Assembly: GCA_029267175.1 (NCBI GenBank)
Contig: JARIDJ010000076.1
Span: 19,521 to 83,520, forward strand
DNA from: Psychrobacter sp.
Lineage (GTDB): Bacteria; Pseudomonadota; Gammaproteobacteria; Pseudomonadales; Moraxellaceae
Length of the DNA stretch: 64,000 nt
Direction: 5' to 3'
Shown: positions 8,400 to 17,916 of the stretch, piece by piece
Layout: every line of letters begins with the position of its first letter
Numbering within the stretch: position 1 is the stretch's first letter
Translations under genes and position numbers: made by a program
The notes under the pieces: model-generated
What the model saw: the letters and a program-made list of their open reading frames with translations, nothing else
Database searches by the model: none
What the model was told of the DNA's origin: nothing

Positions 8400-9896
8400 A
8401 TGTTCGCCTCTCTTATGATAAATCAGATGGATGCGCTAATGCTTGCGCGTATCCAATTCGCTTTTGTAATCTCATGGCATATTGTCTTTCCCGCTTTTAC
8501 TATTGGTCTGGCTAGTTGGCTGATGGTACTGGAATTTCGTTGGCTCAAAACCGGCGAGCCTATCTATGCCGAGGTCTATAAACATTGGGTCAAAATATTC
8601 GCCGTCGTCTTTGGGATGGGCGTAGTATCAGGCGTGGTGATGTCCTACCAGTTTGGTACTAACTGGGCGGTATTCTCTGATAAAGCCGGTAACGTTATGG
8701 GCCCTTTACTCGCCTATGAAGTGTTAACCGCGTTTTTCTTAGAAGCTTCGTTCTTGGGTATTATGCTGTTTGGTTGGGGCCGCGTCAGCAAACGCATGCA
8801 TTTTGCCTCAACAGCCATTGTCGCTATCGGCACCCTGATATCTGCTTTTTGGATCTTAGCGGCTAACAGCTTTATGCAAACGCCGCAGGGCTTTATGATA
8901 GGCGCCGATGGACTGCTCTATCCTACTAACTGGCTAGAGGTTATTTTTAACCCCTCTTTCCCCTATCGCTTTGCTCATATGGTGACCGCTGCCTTCTTGA
9001 CGACCGCTTTTGTCATTGGTGGTATCGGCGCTTATTACATTCAATCCAAAAAACATAGCGAACATCGCAAGCATGGTCAAGTCATGCTAGGTATGGCGAT
9101 GATTATGGCGATCTTCGTCGCGCCAGCTCAGGTCTTGATTGGCGATGAGCATGGTCTTAACACTTTGGAGCATCAGCCGGCTAAAGTAGCGGCGATGGAA
9201 GGGATTTGGGAGGATGAGCGCGGTGCAGCCTTACGCCTGTTTGCTATTCCAGATCAAGACAATCAAACCAATAAGTTTGAGCTGAGTATTCCTTATGTCT
9301 CAGGGCTCATCTTAACTCACTCGTTAGATGGTGAAGTCAAAGGCCTCAAAAACTGGGAGCCTGAAGATCAGCCACCAGTAGCAATCGTGTTTTGGGCGTT
9401 TCGTATCATGGTCGCCATCGGTATGCTAATGTTACTAGTGGGCTTATTTAGTCTTTATAAGTACTTCAAAAAGCAGCAGTATAATCCGGATAGTAAATGG
9501 TTTCATCGAGCGTGGATGATGATGACGCCGATGGGATTTGTTGCGCTCTTAGCTGGCTGGTTTGTCACTGAAGTGGGACGCCAACCTTGGACAGTTTATG
9601 AAGTTATTCGCACTAGCGAGAGTATGTCGCCAGTAGCCGCCCAGCAAGTCGCCACTACTTTAATTGGCTTTATTGTGCTCTACGCCTTTGTCTTTGGTGC
9701 AGGTAGTTTTTATATCTTACGTCTGATTGCTAAAGGGCCACAACCCTATGAAGATCCTACCGAAGATACGTATTATGATCATTCGGTAACCGAAGGTCAG
9801 GGTCGTACTTTAAGTGGTGATAATAATCCTGATGAGAAGGTCAAACAAGAGATTGATACTCCAGCAGACGATGTTGACGATGGAGGGCTACGCTAA
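8400..9896 (+). CDS. cioA: Cytochrome bd quinol oxidase subunit I, cyanide-insensitive (CioA) type
   Basis: Subunit I of the inner-membrane bd-type oxidase oxidises quinol and reduces O2 to water. The 498-residue sequence has the expected multi-span topology. The likely heme ligands are His27 in SWHIVFPAF, a His in YRFAHMVTAAF, and a Met in MVAIGMLMLL. It also carries QFGTNWA and the GRQPW motif. The quinol loop is short, which places it in the CioA rather than the E. coli CydA group. The ATG at 8400 has TAGGT about 8 bases upstream; in-frame ATGs at 8415 and 8427 are also possible. It overlaps cioB by one base in TAATG, indicating coupled translation. Confidence 0.93.
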   Translation: MFASLMINQMDALMLARIQFAFVISWHIVFPAFTIGLASWLMVLEFRWLKTGEPIYAEVYKHWVKIFAVVFGMGVVSGVVMSYQFGTNWAVFSDKAGNVMGPLLAYEVLTAFFLEASFLGIMLFGWGRVSKRMHFASTAIVAIGTLISAFWILAANSFMQTPQGFMIGADGLLYPTNWLEVIFNPSFPYRFAHMVTAAFLTTAFVIGGIGAYYIQSKKHSEHRKHGQVMLGMAMIMAIFVAPAQVLIGDEHGLNTLEHQPAKVAAMEGIWEDERGAALRLFAIPDQDNQTNKFELSIPYVSGLILTHSLDGEVKGLKNWEPEDQPPVAIVFWAFRIMVAIGMLMLLVGLFSLYKYFKKQQYNPDSKWFHRAWMMMTPMGFVALLAGWFVTEVGRQPWTVYEVIRTSESMSPVAAQQVATTLIGFIVLYAFVFGAGSFYILRLIAKGPQPYEDPTEDTYYDHSVTEGQGRTLSGDNNPDEKVKQEIDTPADDVDDGGLR

Positions 9897-10912
9897 TGTT
9901 TAATTTTGGTGAGGTATTAGATTTACCACTCATTTGGGGTGGCTTGATTGCGCTAGCCGTCTTTGTGTATGTGTTATTAGATGGCTTTGATTTGGGCTGT
10001 GGTATCTTGTTTCCTTTTGCCGGCTCTGATAAAAACCGTAGCCGGATGATGAACTCTATCGCGCCTTTTTGGGATGGTAATGAGACTTGGCTAGTACTTG
10101 GCGGCGGCGGCTTATTTGCCGCTTTCCCAGTAGCTTATGGCATTATTATGACCGGTCTTTACTTGCCGGTGACCTTTATGCTGTTTGGGCTAATCATGCG
10201 CGGCGTGGCCTTTGAGTTTCGCTTTAAAGCCACCAAGCATCGTTACGTCTGGGATTTGTTTTTCTTTATAGGCTCTATCGCGGCCGCTTTTTTTCAAGGC
10301 GTTATGCTAGGAGCATTGGTACACGGACTTGAGGCTAGCAATCGTTTATATACAGGCGGGCCTTTTGATTGGTTAACGACTTTTTCAGTGCTATGCGGTA
10401 TCGCCGTTATCATTGGCTACGCTCTACTGGGCTCTACTTGGCTAATTATCAAAACCGAACATAAGCTACAAGTATGGGCGCGTAAAGTATCCGGTTGGCT
10501 TCTATCAGCCTTGGTAGTGGCTATGATAGTCGTTACCGTATTTATGTACTTCTCCGATATCAATGCACTTGAGGGCTGGTTTAGCTTCCCAGGACTGCTG
10601 TACTTAGCTCCGATGCCTATTATCGTAGTATTGCTATTTTTCTTGATGCGTAAGGATCTAACCGGTGAGCGCGAATATCGCCCTTTTTTATTGACAGTGG
10701 CCTTGTTTTTGATGGGTTATATTGGCGTTTGCTTTGCTATCTTCCCCTACATTGTGCCTTATCAGATGACTATCTATGAAGCGGCGGCAGCGGATACTTC
10801 GCTATCATTTATGCTCATTGGTGCAGCCATTATGCTACCGATTATTCTTAGTTACACCGCTTTTGCTTATTATACTTTTAAGGGAAAAACGGATCACGAG
10901 CATATGTATTAA
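9896..10912 (+). CDS. cioB: Cytochrome bd quinol oxidase subunit II (CioB/CydB)
   Basis: This 338-residue subunit II pairs with CioA in the membrane. The N-terminus carries the family hallmark YVLLDGFDLGCGILFPF, then FWDGNETWLVLGGGGLFAAFP, followed by about eight hydrophobic spans. The start codon overlaps the cioA stop. A small DUF2474 gene follows 23 bases after the stop codon, completing a three-gene operon. The length is normal for the family. Such oxidases commonly support respiration at low O2 or in the presence of cyanide or sulfide. That role is family knowledge, not something read here. Confidence 0.94.
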   Translation: MFNFGEVLDLPLIWGGLIALAVFVYVLLDGFDLGCGILFPFAGSDKNRSRMMNSIAPFWDGNETWLVLGGGGLFAAFPVAYGIIMTGLYLPVTFMLFGLIMRGVAFEFRFKATKHRYVWDLFFFIGSIAAAFFQGVMLGALVHGLEASNRLYTGGPFDWLTTFSVLCGIAVIIGYALLGSTWLIIKTEHKLQVWARKVSGWLLSALVVAMIVVTVFMYFSDINALEGWFSFPGLLYLAPMPIIVVLLFFLMRKDLTGEREYRPFLLTVALFLMGYIGVCFAIFPYIVPYQMTIYEAAAADTSLSFMLIGAAIMLPIILSYTAFAYYTFKGKTDHEHMY

Positions 10913-10935
10913 TCAAAAAAGGCAAGGAGAGAGAG

Positions 10936-11052
10936 ATGAAAAAACTCAGTAAAAAACAATCTCAATGGGCCTGGTTTATAGGATTATACTTGGCTGGATT
11001 TTTGACTATTTTTATTATTGCTCAGCTGATTAAGCTGGCGATGGGTGTGTAG
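10936..11052 (+). CDS. DUF2474 single-span small protein of the Cio oxidase (CydX-like partner)
   Basis: This 38-residue frame sits just after cioB, with an excellent ribosome site (AAGGAGAGAGAG) before its ATG. It has a basic N-terminus (MKKLSKKQSQW), then one transmembrane helix containing WFIGLYLAGFLTIFIIAQL, and a short tail ending in MGV. Size, single span, Trp-rich start and position match DUF2474 proteins that accompany cyanide-insensitive bd oxidases. They are thought to play the same structural part as CydX. It is easily missed by length cut-offs. Function is inferred from context. Confidence 0.85.
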   Translation: MKKLSKKQSQWAWFIGLYLAGFLTIFIIAQLIKLAMGV

Positions 11053-11118
11053 CTGTGTTAGTAATAGCTTAGTCCTAATGAGCATTTACCGATAATAATA
11101 GTCTAATAGTTATCAATA

Positions 11119-11157
11119 AAAAGGTGGCACTGATTTAATCGGGGCCACCTTTTTTAT
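11119..11157. terminator. Terminator between the cio operon and murU
   Basis: AAAGGTGGC pairs with GCCACCTTTTTT across an AT-rich loop that itself has GATT/AATC pairing. A T run follows on the plus strand and an A run precedes, so it can end both the cio operon and the converging murU transcript. Confidence 0.85.
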
Positions 11158-11201
11158 GGATTACATTGTTATATTATCACTATTATTAACCGCAAACCTC
11201 T

Positions 11202-11930
11202 TTAAGCACCCTGATGGTTATTAACGCCTTTATGGTTGAGAAAGTCATTAACCTGCGCTAAACGTTCAGGAGTACCGACATCTATCCAATCATCAGTGAT
11301 AACCTCGGCGGTGACCTGAAACTTTAGCATAGCTTGCTTTAGTAACGGTGCTAATGGCGCTGGTTGACCTGTGACAAGATCGTCAAGCAAGCGCGGCGAT
11401 ATTACACTTATACCAGCAAAAGTATATTTGTCCTTATTGCCTATCGGCTGTTCGCTCGCCAAACCACTATTAATAGCAAAATCGCCACTATTATTATGGT
11501 CAGGATTATCAATCAATAATAAGTGCGCTTTTTGATCAGCACCAAGCTGATAGTCTGTTAATGGTGCAAAATCATAAGTGCTCCAAACATCAGAATTCAC
11601 CAAAATAAAAGGCTCATCTTTTAATTGACCAGTTGCAAGCGCTTGGTATATCCCGCCTGCGGTTTCAAGCGGCTCATCGTCCTCAACTGACCAATGCAAG
11701 GTAACGCCATATTGTGAGCCATCGCCCAAAGTCGCCATCAGCTTCTTAGCAAGCCAAGAAGCATTGATAGTAATATCAGTGATACCTACCGCTTGCAGGG
11801 CTTTGATATGCCATACAATTAGCGGCTGCGCTCCCACCTCAACTAACGGCTTAGGCGTACTCAGCGTCAAAGGGCGTAAGCGCGTACCCTTACCTGCTGC
11901 TAGTATCATTGCTTGCGTTATTGCCGCCAT
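11202..11930 (-). CDS. murU: MurU, N-acetylmuramate alpha-1-phosphate uridylyltransferase
   Basis: MurU converts MurNAc-1-phosphate and UTP to UDP-MurNAc in the peptidoglycan-recycling shortcut that bypasses de novo MurNAc synthesis. The 242-residue protein starts with the nucleotidyltransferase signature MILAAGKGTRLRPLT followed by STPKPLVEV. It also shows the metal-site region LVNSDVW and the C-terminal DWIDVGTPERL. AAGGAG lies 6 bases before the ATG. It lies downstream of amgK with a 92-base gap, the usual pairing. A generic sugar-phosphate nucleotidyltransferase is the alternative, but the amgK/lptD/surA context argues strongly for MurU. Confidence 0.9.
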   Translation of the reverse strand: MAAITQAMILAAGKGTRLRPLTLSTPKPLVEVGAQPLIVWHIKALQAVGITDITINASWLAKKLMATLGDGSQYGVTLHWSVEDDEPLETAGGIYQALATGQLKDEPFILVNSDVWSTYDFAPLTDYQLGADQKAHLLLIDNPDHNNSGDFAINSGLASEQPIGNKDKYTFAGISVISPRLLDDLVTGQPAPLAPLLKQAMLKFQVTAEVITDDWIDVGTPERLAQVNDFLNHKGVNNHQGA

Positions 11931-12022
11931 GCCGACTCCTTAATAAAACGACTGTTTTTAAAATGCTTATGTTTTAAGTTTTTATATATGGTTAAAGTTT
12001 TGATTACTAGTTTTAGTTACTA

Positions 12023-13189
12023 TTAGATGTACTGCTGCACAAAATTAGCTTGATAAGCAGGCAGTACGGTCTCTATCATCCATTCATTAAAAGGTTTGAC
12101 AGCGAATTGCATCTGCTCACTGCCGTGCGCTGCCAACCAGTCAAGCTCAAACAACAAATCATTCATTACTTTTGGGATATTAAACAGATAACGGTTTTTG
12201 CCATCGCGCTCAAACAGACGAATAAAGATGCCAAGTACCTTGAGATGACGCTGCACTCCCATCACATTGACATCATTTTCAAACTGCTTTGCACTATCAG
12301 CAGTAGTCAATCCGGCTTGCTGCTGCAGATGCCAAAAGTCATTAATCCAGCTAGACACTTGCAGCTCAGACCAATCAACATAAGCATCTCTAACTAACGA
12401 TACCAAGTCATAGCTATAAGCTCCGATAACCGCATCTTGAAAGTCAATGACACCTAATTGCGAGTGGTCTGCTCGATCTTGCATCAGATTGCGACTGTGA
12501 TAATCGCGATGAACGATAACTTGCGGCTGCCTTAAAATCTCAGTATTTAGCGCCGCTTTAAGATTATCCCAAAGGCTCTTATCTAATGGCACGCCAATAT
12601 GAGGAATAAACCAATCACTAAATAAATCCATCTCTCGGCTGAGAAGCTCAGCATCATAATCGGCTAATTGATGCTCAGCTCTAGCGGTTTTGACAGCGAC
12701 TTGCTGCAGCGCAATTAGGGTATTCATCGCCAATTGGTAATACTCATCAACTTGCGCTGCTGTCGCCTCCACTAGCAAATGAGCGAACTCTACTGAACCA
12801 AAATCTTGCAGCACCAAAAACCCTTGTTCAAGCTCTTGAGCTATAATCGTTGGTACATTGATAGCTGGTGCCATCAAAGCCGTTACATTGATAAACTGCT
12901 GCATAGCCTGCTGCTCATCAGCTGAATCCATCACCATATAGTACTCAGTTTTGTGTTTATCAGCTTGACTCGCTAATTGGAGACGGTGATATCGGCGGCT
13001 ACTGGCATCGCCTGCTAAGCTATCAAGCTTGAGGTTATCCGTCTTAAACACCTGCTGTAGCCAGCTGATTAATTGCTGATGGCGCTTATCGTCCGGCGCG
13101 CTATTGTTAGCCGTTACGGCTGAGGCTTGAGAATTGGTATAAGGTTTGGAGGTCATAGTTTGGTTATCTGTCATAGCGTTAGTGGTCAC
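12023..13189 (-). CDS. amgK: AmgK, anomeric MurNAc/GlcNAc kinase
   Basis: This aminoglycoside-phosphotransferase-fold kinase phosphorylates MurNAc (and GlcNAc) at the anomeric position to feed MurU. Key motifs are VIVHRDYHSRNLM (catalytic loop with the Asp) and LGVIDFQDAVIGAYSYDL (metal-binding DFQ). Then comes VSLVRDAYVDW, typical of this subfamily. The frame opens with GTG at 13189; ATGs at 13174 and 13156 are alternatives, and none has a strong Shine-Dalgarno. The first 30 residues are Thr/Asn-rich and probably unstructured. It is divergent from lptD across 276 bases, an arrangement shared with Pseudomonas. Confidence 0.9.
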   Translation of the reverse strand: MTTNAMTDNQTMTSKPYTNSQASAVTANNSAPDDKRHQQLISWLQQVFKTDNLKLDSLAGDASSRRYHRLQLASQADKHKTEYYMVMDSADEQQAMQQFINVTALMAPAINVPTIIAQELEQGFLVLQDFGSVEFAHLLVEATAAQVDEYYQLAMNTLIALQQVAVKTARAEHQLADYDAELLSREMDLFSDWFIPHIGVPLDKSLWDNLKAALNTEILRQPQVIVHRDYHSRNLMQDRADHSQLGVIDFQDAVIGAYSYDLVSLVRDAYVDWSELQVSSWINDFWHLQQQAGLTTADSAKQFENDVNVMGVQRHLKVLGIFIRLFERDGKNRYLFNIPKVMNDLLFELDWLAAHGSEQMQFAVKPFNEWMIETVLPAYQANFVQQYI

Positions 13190-13465
13190 AAAAATGGTCG
13201 GTTAAATATAGTGATAAGTCAGGCAAATACTTGCTAAAATGACGAACCCTTTATAGGGACAAATTAATAGGTAAGATTGAGACGCTAGACATTTTGATTA
13301 ATCCTTATTAACAGGATACCGATAGCAAATATGCCTTGCTCGCTTATAAAATTTGATGAATAGTGTAGCTGATTTGGTTTTTTTTGACTATCATAAGTCC
13401 AATTAAATGCGACTCTAGTTAGTAATCGTTTCAATCCTAACCCAATAGGCTCTGCAATCATAGGT

Positions 13466-16339
13466 GTGCCCTTGTTATATTCTCCGCTCTACCAAAGCAT
13501 TCGCCTGATTTTGTTCGGCGCGTTAAGTTTATCAAGCTTGACCGTTGGCGCTGCTATCAACGATCAGCAGATAAATCCGCTGGACTCTGATAGATTAAGC
13601 CGCCCTGCAGCTGACTTACAGACGCAAGACTCTAGCGCGCAGAGTAATGAGCTAAATGGTGCTTTGGACGTTACCCAGATTAATGACAGCGCGGCTATAG
13701 ATTCAGCGGTGATAATAGAGAATACTAAGGCTACTAATAATAAAGCTAACCGTGCTAATAATGAAAAACTTGACCTTGAAGACGACAGTATTCAAGCAAG
13801 CTTGATGCGTTTGGCGCAGTTTTATCAATTAAAACCTGATAATGAGCGCGATAATACTATTGATCCGGCTCTAGATAATCAGTCAAACCTTACTAACGCC
13901 AACTCAGCAGTAGCTAAAACCTTACCAAAGCTTGGCACTGATTTGGATATTGTGCCAGTTACTATAAATAATGCGCCGCGCTGCGAAGGTCAATGGGTCT
14001 ACCCCTCAAGCAATCCAAACTATCAACGCGCTATCAATGAAGCTAATGCTGACGCAAATAGCAGCATGAATAATCAAGGCTCGTTATTTGCTGAGTCTGA
14101 CTATGGCTACTATGATAATGTCGACTATGCTGAGCTATCAGGCAATGTAATTATCGATCAAGGCGCTCAGCATATCGAAGCTGAAAAGGTTGTGCTAGAT
14201 TTGACCAATAACATTGCAGCAGCGCAAGGTCAGGTCATGTTCACCAACCAAGCCATTGATAGCGCGCAAGCAGCTAGGCTCAGTAATGATCATAATCAGC
14301 GTTCAGCGGTTAGGCTCAATGAACAAGGAGCGCAAGGCGGCCTGATTGGGGTAGCTGATAACTTGGCTTATAATACTGAGAGCGGACAGTCAACGGCTAG
14401 TGACGTGGCTTTTGCTAGTGTGCCGCTACAAGCGCATGGCTATGCAAAAAAGCTCAATCGTCCCAACGACAGTCAATACGAGCTGGATAACGTGATGTTT
14501 ACCACTTGCCCGCCTACCGATCGCAAATGGCAGCTTGAGGCCAAAAGTATCGACTTAGATACGGACACTGGCCGCGGTGAGGCGTACAATACCACTTTTA
14601 AAATCGCTGATGTGCCCGTATTTTATCTGCCTTACTTTAACTTCCCTATCGACTCACGCCGTAGTAGTGGGTTTTTATTACCAAATGCTAGCATCGATAG
14701 TGATAGCGGGGTTGAGATTGATATTCCCTATTATTTCAATATAGCGCCCAATTATGACGCTACTCTTAATACTCAGATTTATAGTAATCGTAACCCTATG
14801 CTCTCAGGTGAGTTTCGTTATCTAACCGATAGTTATGGTGAAGGGATAATCAATGGCTCCTACCTTCCTAACGATAAAAAATATAATGATGAGGATCGTA
14901 GCAGTCTTTTTTATGATCATTATTGGTCTTCCACTAGCATTGCGCGCTTGAGTGGTGATGCCAAATATAGCTACGTCTCAGACGCTGATTATCTCAATGA
15001 TTTTGATACCTTAGGTTTATCAAATAACACCCTCAATCTACCGCGCCGCGCTCGACTCAATTATTATAATGATTATGTTAATGGTGAATTAAAAGTCGAG
15101 ACTTTTCAGACTCTGGATGCTATTACCAATGATGGAGAGCGCTTAGAAGATAAAGATAAGCCTTATTCGCGTTTACCGCAGCTATCTTTGAACTATCGTT
15201 TGCCTTGGTTAGAGGGCATAGATATTACTGGTATTCATGACTCGGCTTATTTTAAAAAGTCTATTGATGATGGTTCTGAGGCCGAAAAAAGTGGCGTTAG
15301 ACTGTATAATAAACTAAGCGCCACCTATCCTATCAACTCATCTTGGGGTTATATTCATCCTAAGTTAAGCTTGCAGCATCTCTACACCTCTTATGATCAA
15401 GATAGTTTAGAGGCTAACAATTTGAATGAAAAAGATGGAAGTCAATCGGTATTTGTGCCCCAAGCTAGTATCGATGCAGGTTTAAATTTTTATCAAGCAG
15501 GCTCACCTTTTGGGGCTTTTGATAATACCATGGGCGGCTATCAGCTGTTGAGTCCGCGGCTAAAATATACCTATTCGCCTTTTAAAGATCAAAATGATAT
15601 TCCTAACTTTAATAGCCGCATAGCCTCTATTAATTATGAGCAGCTGTTCTCAGATAGCTGGTTCTTGGGTTATGATCGTTTGCAAGATTTGCACGCTATC
15701 ACGCCTGGCATTAATTATCGTTACATCGATGCAACGGGTGTGACACGTTTTGATGGTAGCATTGCAGAGCAGTTTTATTATGATGATGGCCGAGTCACTT
15801 TAGAGGGGCAAACGCCGGTATTAAATAAGTCCTCCTCAGGTATGGTCTGGGATGCCAGTGCTCAGCCTTATAACAACGTCTGGGTTGATGTCAGCGGCGC
15901 ACTAGATAATCATTATGATCTAAACTATGTCACCACTGAGCTGCGTTATCAGCCTACTGAGAATAGCTTATTTAACGTAGGCTTTGTAAAACGTCAAGAA
16001 GATCAAAATACCAATCAGTTGCCTATCTCAGCAGTGACGGCATCGGCTGTTTTTCCGGTAAATAACAATTGGCGAGTGCTAGCCCAAGGCCAGTATGATT
16101 ATCGCCGTAACCAAACTCTTGATGCTCTAGTCGGTATCGATTACGAGGATTGTTGTTTTGGTTTTGCCGTCTACGGTCGTCGTTATTACAATGATTTGAA
16201 CGTCAATGATAAGCCAAATCAAGCTATTATGGCTGAGATTAGATTAAATGGCCTTGGTAATAGCAGTGGCCGTTTGACGCGCTTATTAGCGGACAAAGTC
16301 TTAGGTTTTGAGCCGGTACAGAACGCTTGGAAAGATTAA
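13466..16339 (+). CDS. lptD: LptD, LPS-assembly outer-membrane protein
   Basis: LptD forms the outer-membrane barrel, with LptE inside, that inserts LPS into the outer leaflet. The 957-residue protein starts at a GTG with a signal peptide ending near VGA-AIN. A variable region rich in Asn, Asp and Ser follows, to about residue 150. The OstA-type jellyroll (AELSGNVIIDQGAQHIEAEKV onward) comes next, then the large LptD barrel. The cysteines used for the two essential disulfides appear to be present: APRCEGQWV, FTTCPPTDR and the adjacent pair in YEDCCFGF. surA follows after about 180 bases, the conserved order. The start codon is the least certain part. Confidence 0.95.
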   Translation: MPLLYSPLYQSIRLILFGALSLSSLTVGAAINDQQINPLDSDRLSRPAADLQTQDSSAQSNELNGALDVTQINDSAAIDSAVIIENTKATNNKANRANNEKLDLEDDSIQASLMRLAQFYQLKPDNERDNTIDPALDNQSNLTNANSAVAKTLPKLGTDLDIVPVTINNAPRCEGQWVYPSSNPNYQRAINEANADANSSMNNQGSLFAESDYGYYDNVDYAELSGNVIIDQGAQHIEAEKVVLDLTNNIAAAQGQVMFTNQAIDSAQAARLSNDHNQRSAVRLNEQGAQGGLIGVADNLAYNTESGQSTASDVAFASVPLQAHGYAKKLNRPNDSQYELDNVMFTTCPPTDRKWQLEAKSIDLDTDTGRGEAYNTTFKIADVPVFYLPYFNFPIDSRRSSGFLLPNASIDSDSGVEIDIPYYFNIAPNYDATLNTQIYSNRNPMLSGEFRYLTDSYGEGIINGSYLPNDKKYNDEDRSSLFYDHYWSSTSIARLSGDAKYSYVSDADYLNDFDTLGLSNNTLNLPRRARLNYYNDYVNGELKVETFQTLDAITNDGERLEDKDKPYSRLPQLSLNYRLPWLEGIDITGIHDSAYFKKSIDDGSEAEKSGVRLYNKLSATYPINSSWGYIHPKLSLQHLYTSYDQDSLEANNLNEKDGSQSVFVPQASIDAGLNFYQAGSPFGAFDNTMGGYQLLSPRLKYTYSPFKDQNDIPNFNSRIASINYEQLFSDSWFLGYDRLQDLHAITPGINYRYIDATGVTRFDGSIAEQFYYDDGRVTLEGQTPVLNKSSSGMVWDASAQPYNNVWVDVSGALDNHYDLNYVTTELRYQPTENSLFNVGFVKRQEDQNTNQLPISAVTASAVFPVNNNWRVLAQGQYDYRRNQTLDALVGIDYEDCCFGFAVYGRRYYNDLNVNDKPNQAIMAEIRLNGLGNSSGRLTRLLADKVLGFEPVQNAWKD

Positions 16340-16518
16340 TGGGACTGATACTGTAATAAAAGCAAAATTGACCATATAAGCTTTAGCCGCTATGACCATA
16401 ATATAACCACTCAACAACGTATTATTTAACTCTACAAGTGTACCCAGTTTGATCTAATCTAAAAGCGTATGCCGCTGATCAATCCGTACTCGATATGATG
16501 ACATCAATAAGGATTATC

Positions 16519-17916
16519 ATGAGACTTTTTTCTTTACGCCAGACCAGCCGCGCCGTTTTACTAACTATGGGCACAGGTATGGGTCTCGTACTTACCTTCA
16601 ATGCGCAAGCAGCTACGATAAAACCTGCCGCTACTCAAGCAACTAATGTTAGTACCCAAAACGCCAGTCGCTTAACGCCCGCTACCAGTACTGACGGCAT
16701 CATTGCACTAGTAAACGACAATGCTATCCTAAAAAGTGATCTTATAACTGCTATTGCTCAGACTCAAGCACGGGCACAGGCCGCAGGGCAACCGCTAGCG
16801 AACTCGCCGCAGCTTCAATCTGAGGTGTTAAACGGACTTATCCAACGTGAGTTACAGCTCTCTTTAGTCAATCGCCTTGGCCTACAGCCCGATGACGCTG
16901 CCATAAACCAGCGCTTAGCCCAGATAGCTCAAGGCGAAGGGGTCAGTAGTTTGGCTGCTTTACAACAAAAACTTGATGCGGCTCAGCCTGGTAGCTATTC
17001 TGCTCTACGGGCAAAGCTGATTGAAGATGCCTCTATTCAATCGCTGCAGCAGCGCCAAGTCAGTAGCCGAGTGCGTATCAGTGAGCAAGATGTCGATGCA
17101 TTTTTGGCCTCGCCTGAAGCCAAACGCTTAAGCCAAAACGAGTATCAAACCATTCATGTGCGCGTGCCTTATATGGATGACTATAGCCGTCTCTCAGAAG
17201 CGCAGCGTCAGCAAGCCCTTACAGTAGCAAAAAAGCTACGCAGCCGTCTTCTTCAGCCTAATGTCGATGTCGAGGCTGCCATAAGCGCTACTCAAGGCGA
17301 TTATCCTATTGCTTTACAAGGCGGTGATATGGGCTTTCATAAAGCTTCATCGCTACCTACCGAATTATCGAGTCAGATTACCAAACTAGCTGTTGGCGAG
17401 GTCAGCGAGCCTTTAATCACTCCAGAAGGTATCGATATCGTCAAACTGGCTAATAAAAATAGCAGTGATAAAAAGATAGTGCCGCAGTGGAATGCTCGTC
17501 ACATCTTGATCAAAGTGGATGAGCTACAAAGTGATAGTCTAGCTGAACAAAAAATTAATGACTTATATGAGCAGCTACGCCAAGGGGCAGATTTTGCTAG
17601 TTTAGCATCGACGTATTCTGATGATCCAGGCTCTGCTGGACGCGGTGGCAATCTAGGCTGGGTTAGTGAAGGCGAGATGGTGGGACCCTTTGAAGCGGTT
17701 ATGAAAAGCACCTCTGTCAATGATTACTCCGCTCCTTTTAAGAGTCAGTTTGGTTGGCATATCCTAAAAGTCGATGACCAGCGTCAACAAGATGTCAGCG
17801 ATGAGTATCGCCGTGATATGGCACGTCAAGCGCTTTTTCAGCGCTCAGCTCCTCAAGCTACAGAAGATTGGCTACAAGAGCTGCGAGCGGGTGCCTATAT
17901 TCAAGTGATTGAATAA
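16519..17916 (+). CDS. surA: SurA, periplasmic peptidyl-prolyl isomerase and outer-membrane protein chaperone
   Basis: SurA escorts unfolded outer-membrane proteins, including LptD, to the BAM complex. I place the start at the ATG at 16519. It has AAGGA 6 bases upstream and gives a clean signal peptide ending in NAQA-A; an in-frame ATG pair at 16495 would only add eight residues. The chaperone N-domain begins at DGIIALVNDNAILKSDL. Two parvulin modules follow: a degenerate one near QTIHVRVPY and a canonical one at WNARHILIKVDE. The latter includes ASTYSDDPGSAGRGGNLGWV and FGWHILKV. The length of 465 residues is typical. Confidence 0.95.
   Translation: MRLFSLRQTSRAVLLTMGTGMGLVLTFNAQAATIKPAATQATNVSTQNASRLTPATSTDGIIALVNDNAILKSDLITAIAQTQARAQAAGQPLANSPQLQSEVLNGLIQRELQLSLVNRLGLQPDDAAINQRLAQIAQGEGVSSLAALQQKLDAAQPGSYSALRAKLIEDASIQSLQQRQVSSRVRISEQDVDAFLASPEAKRLSQNEYQTIHVRVPYMDDYSRLSEAQRQQALTVAKKLRSRLLQPNVDVEAAISATQGDYPIALQGGDMGFHKASSLPTELSSQITKLAVGEVSEPLITPEGIDIVKLANKNSSDKKIVPQWNARHILIKVDELQSDSLAEQKINDLYEQLRQGADFASLASTYSDDPGSAGRGGNLGWVSEGEMVGPFEAVMKSTSVNDYSAPFKSQFGWHILKVDDQRQQDVSDEYRRDMARQALFQRSAPQATEDWLQELRAGAYIQVIE

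Noticed and set aside
8309-8515. Forward 68-residue frame before cioA
   Set aside because: Overlaps the start of cioA out of frame and has no family features.
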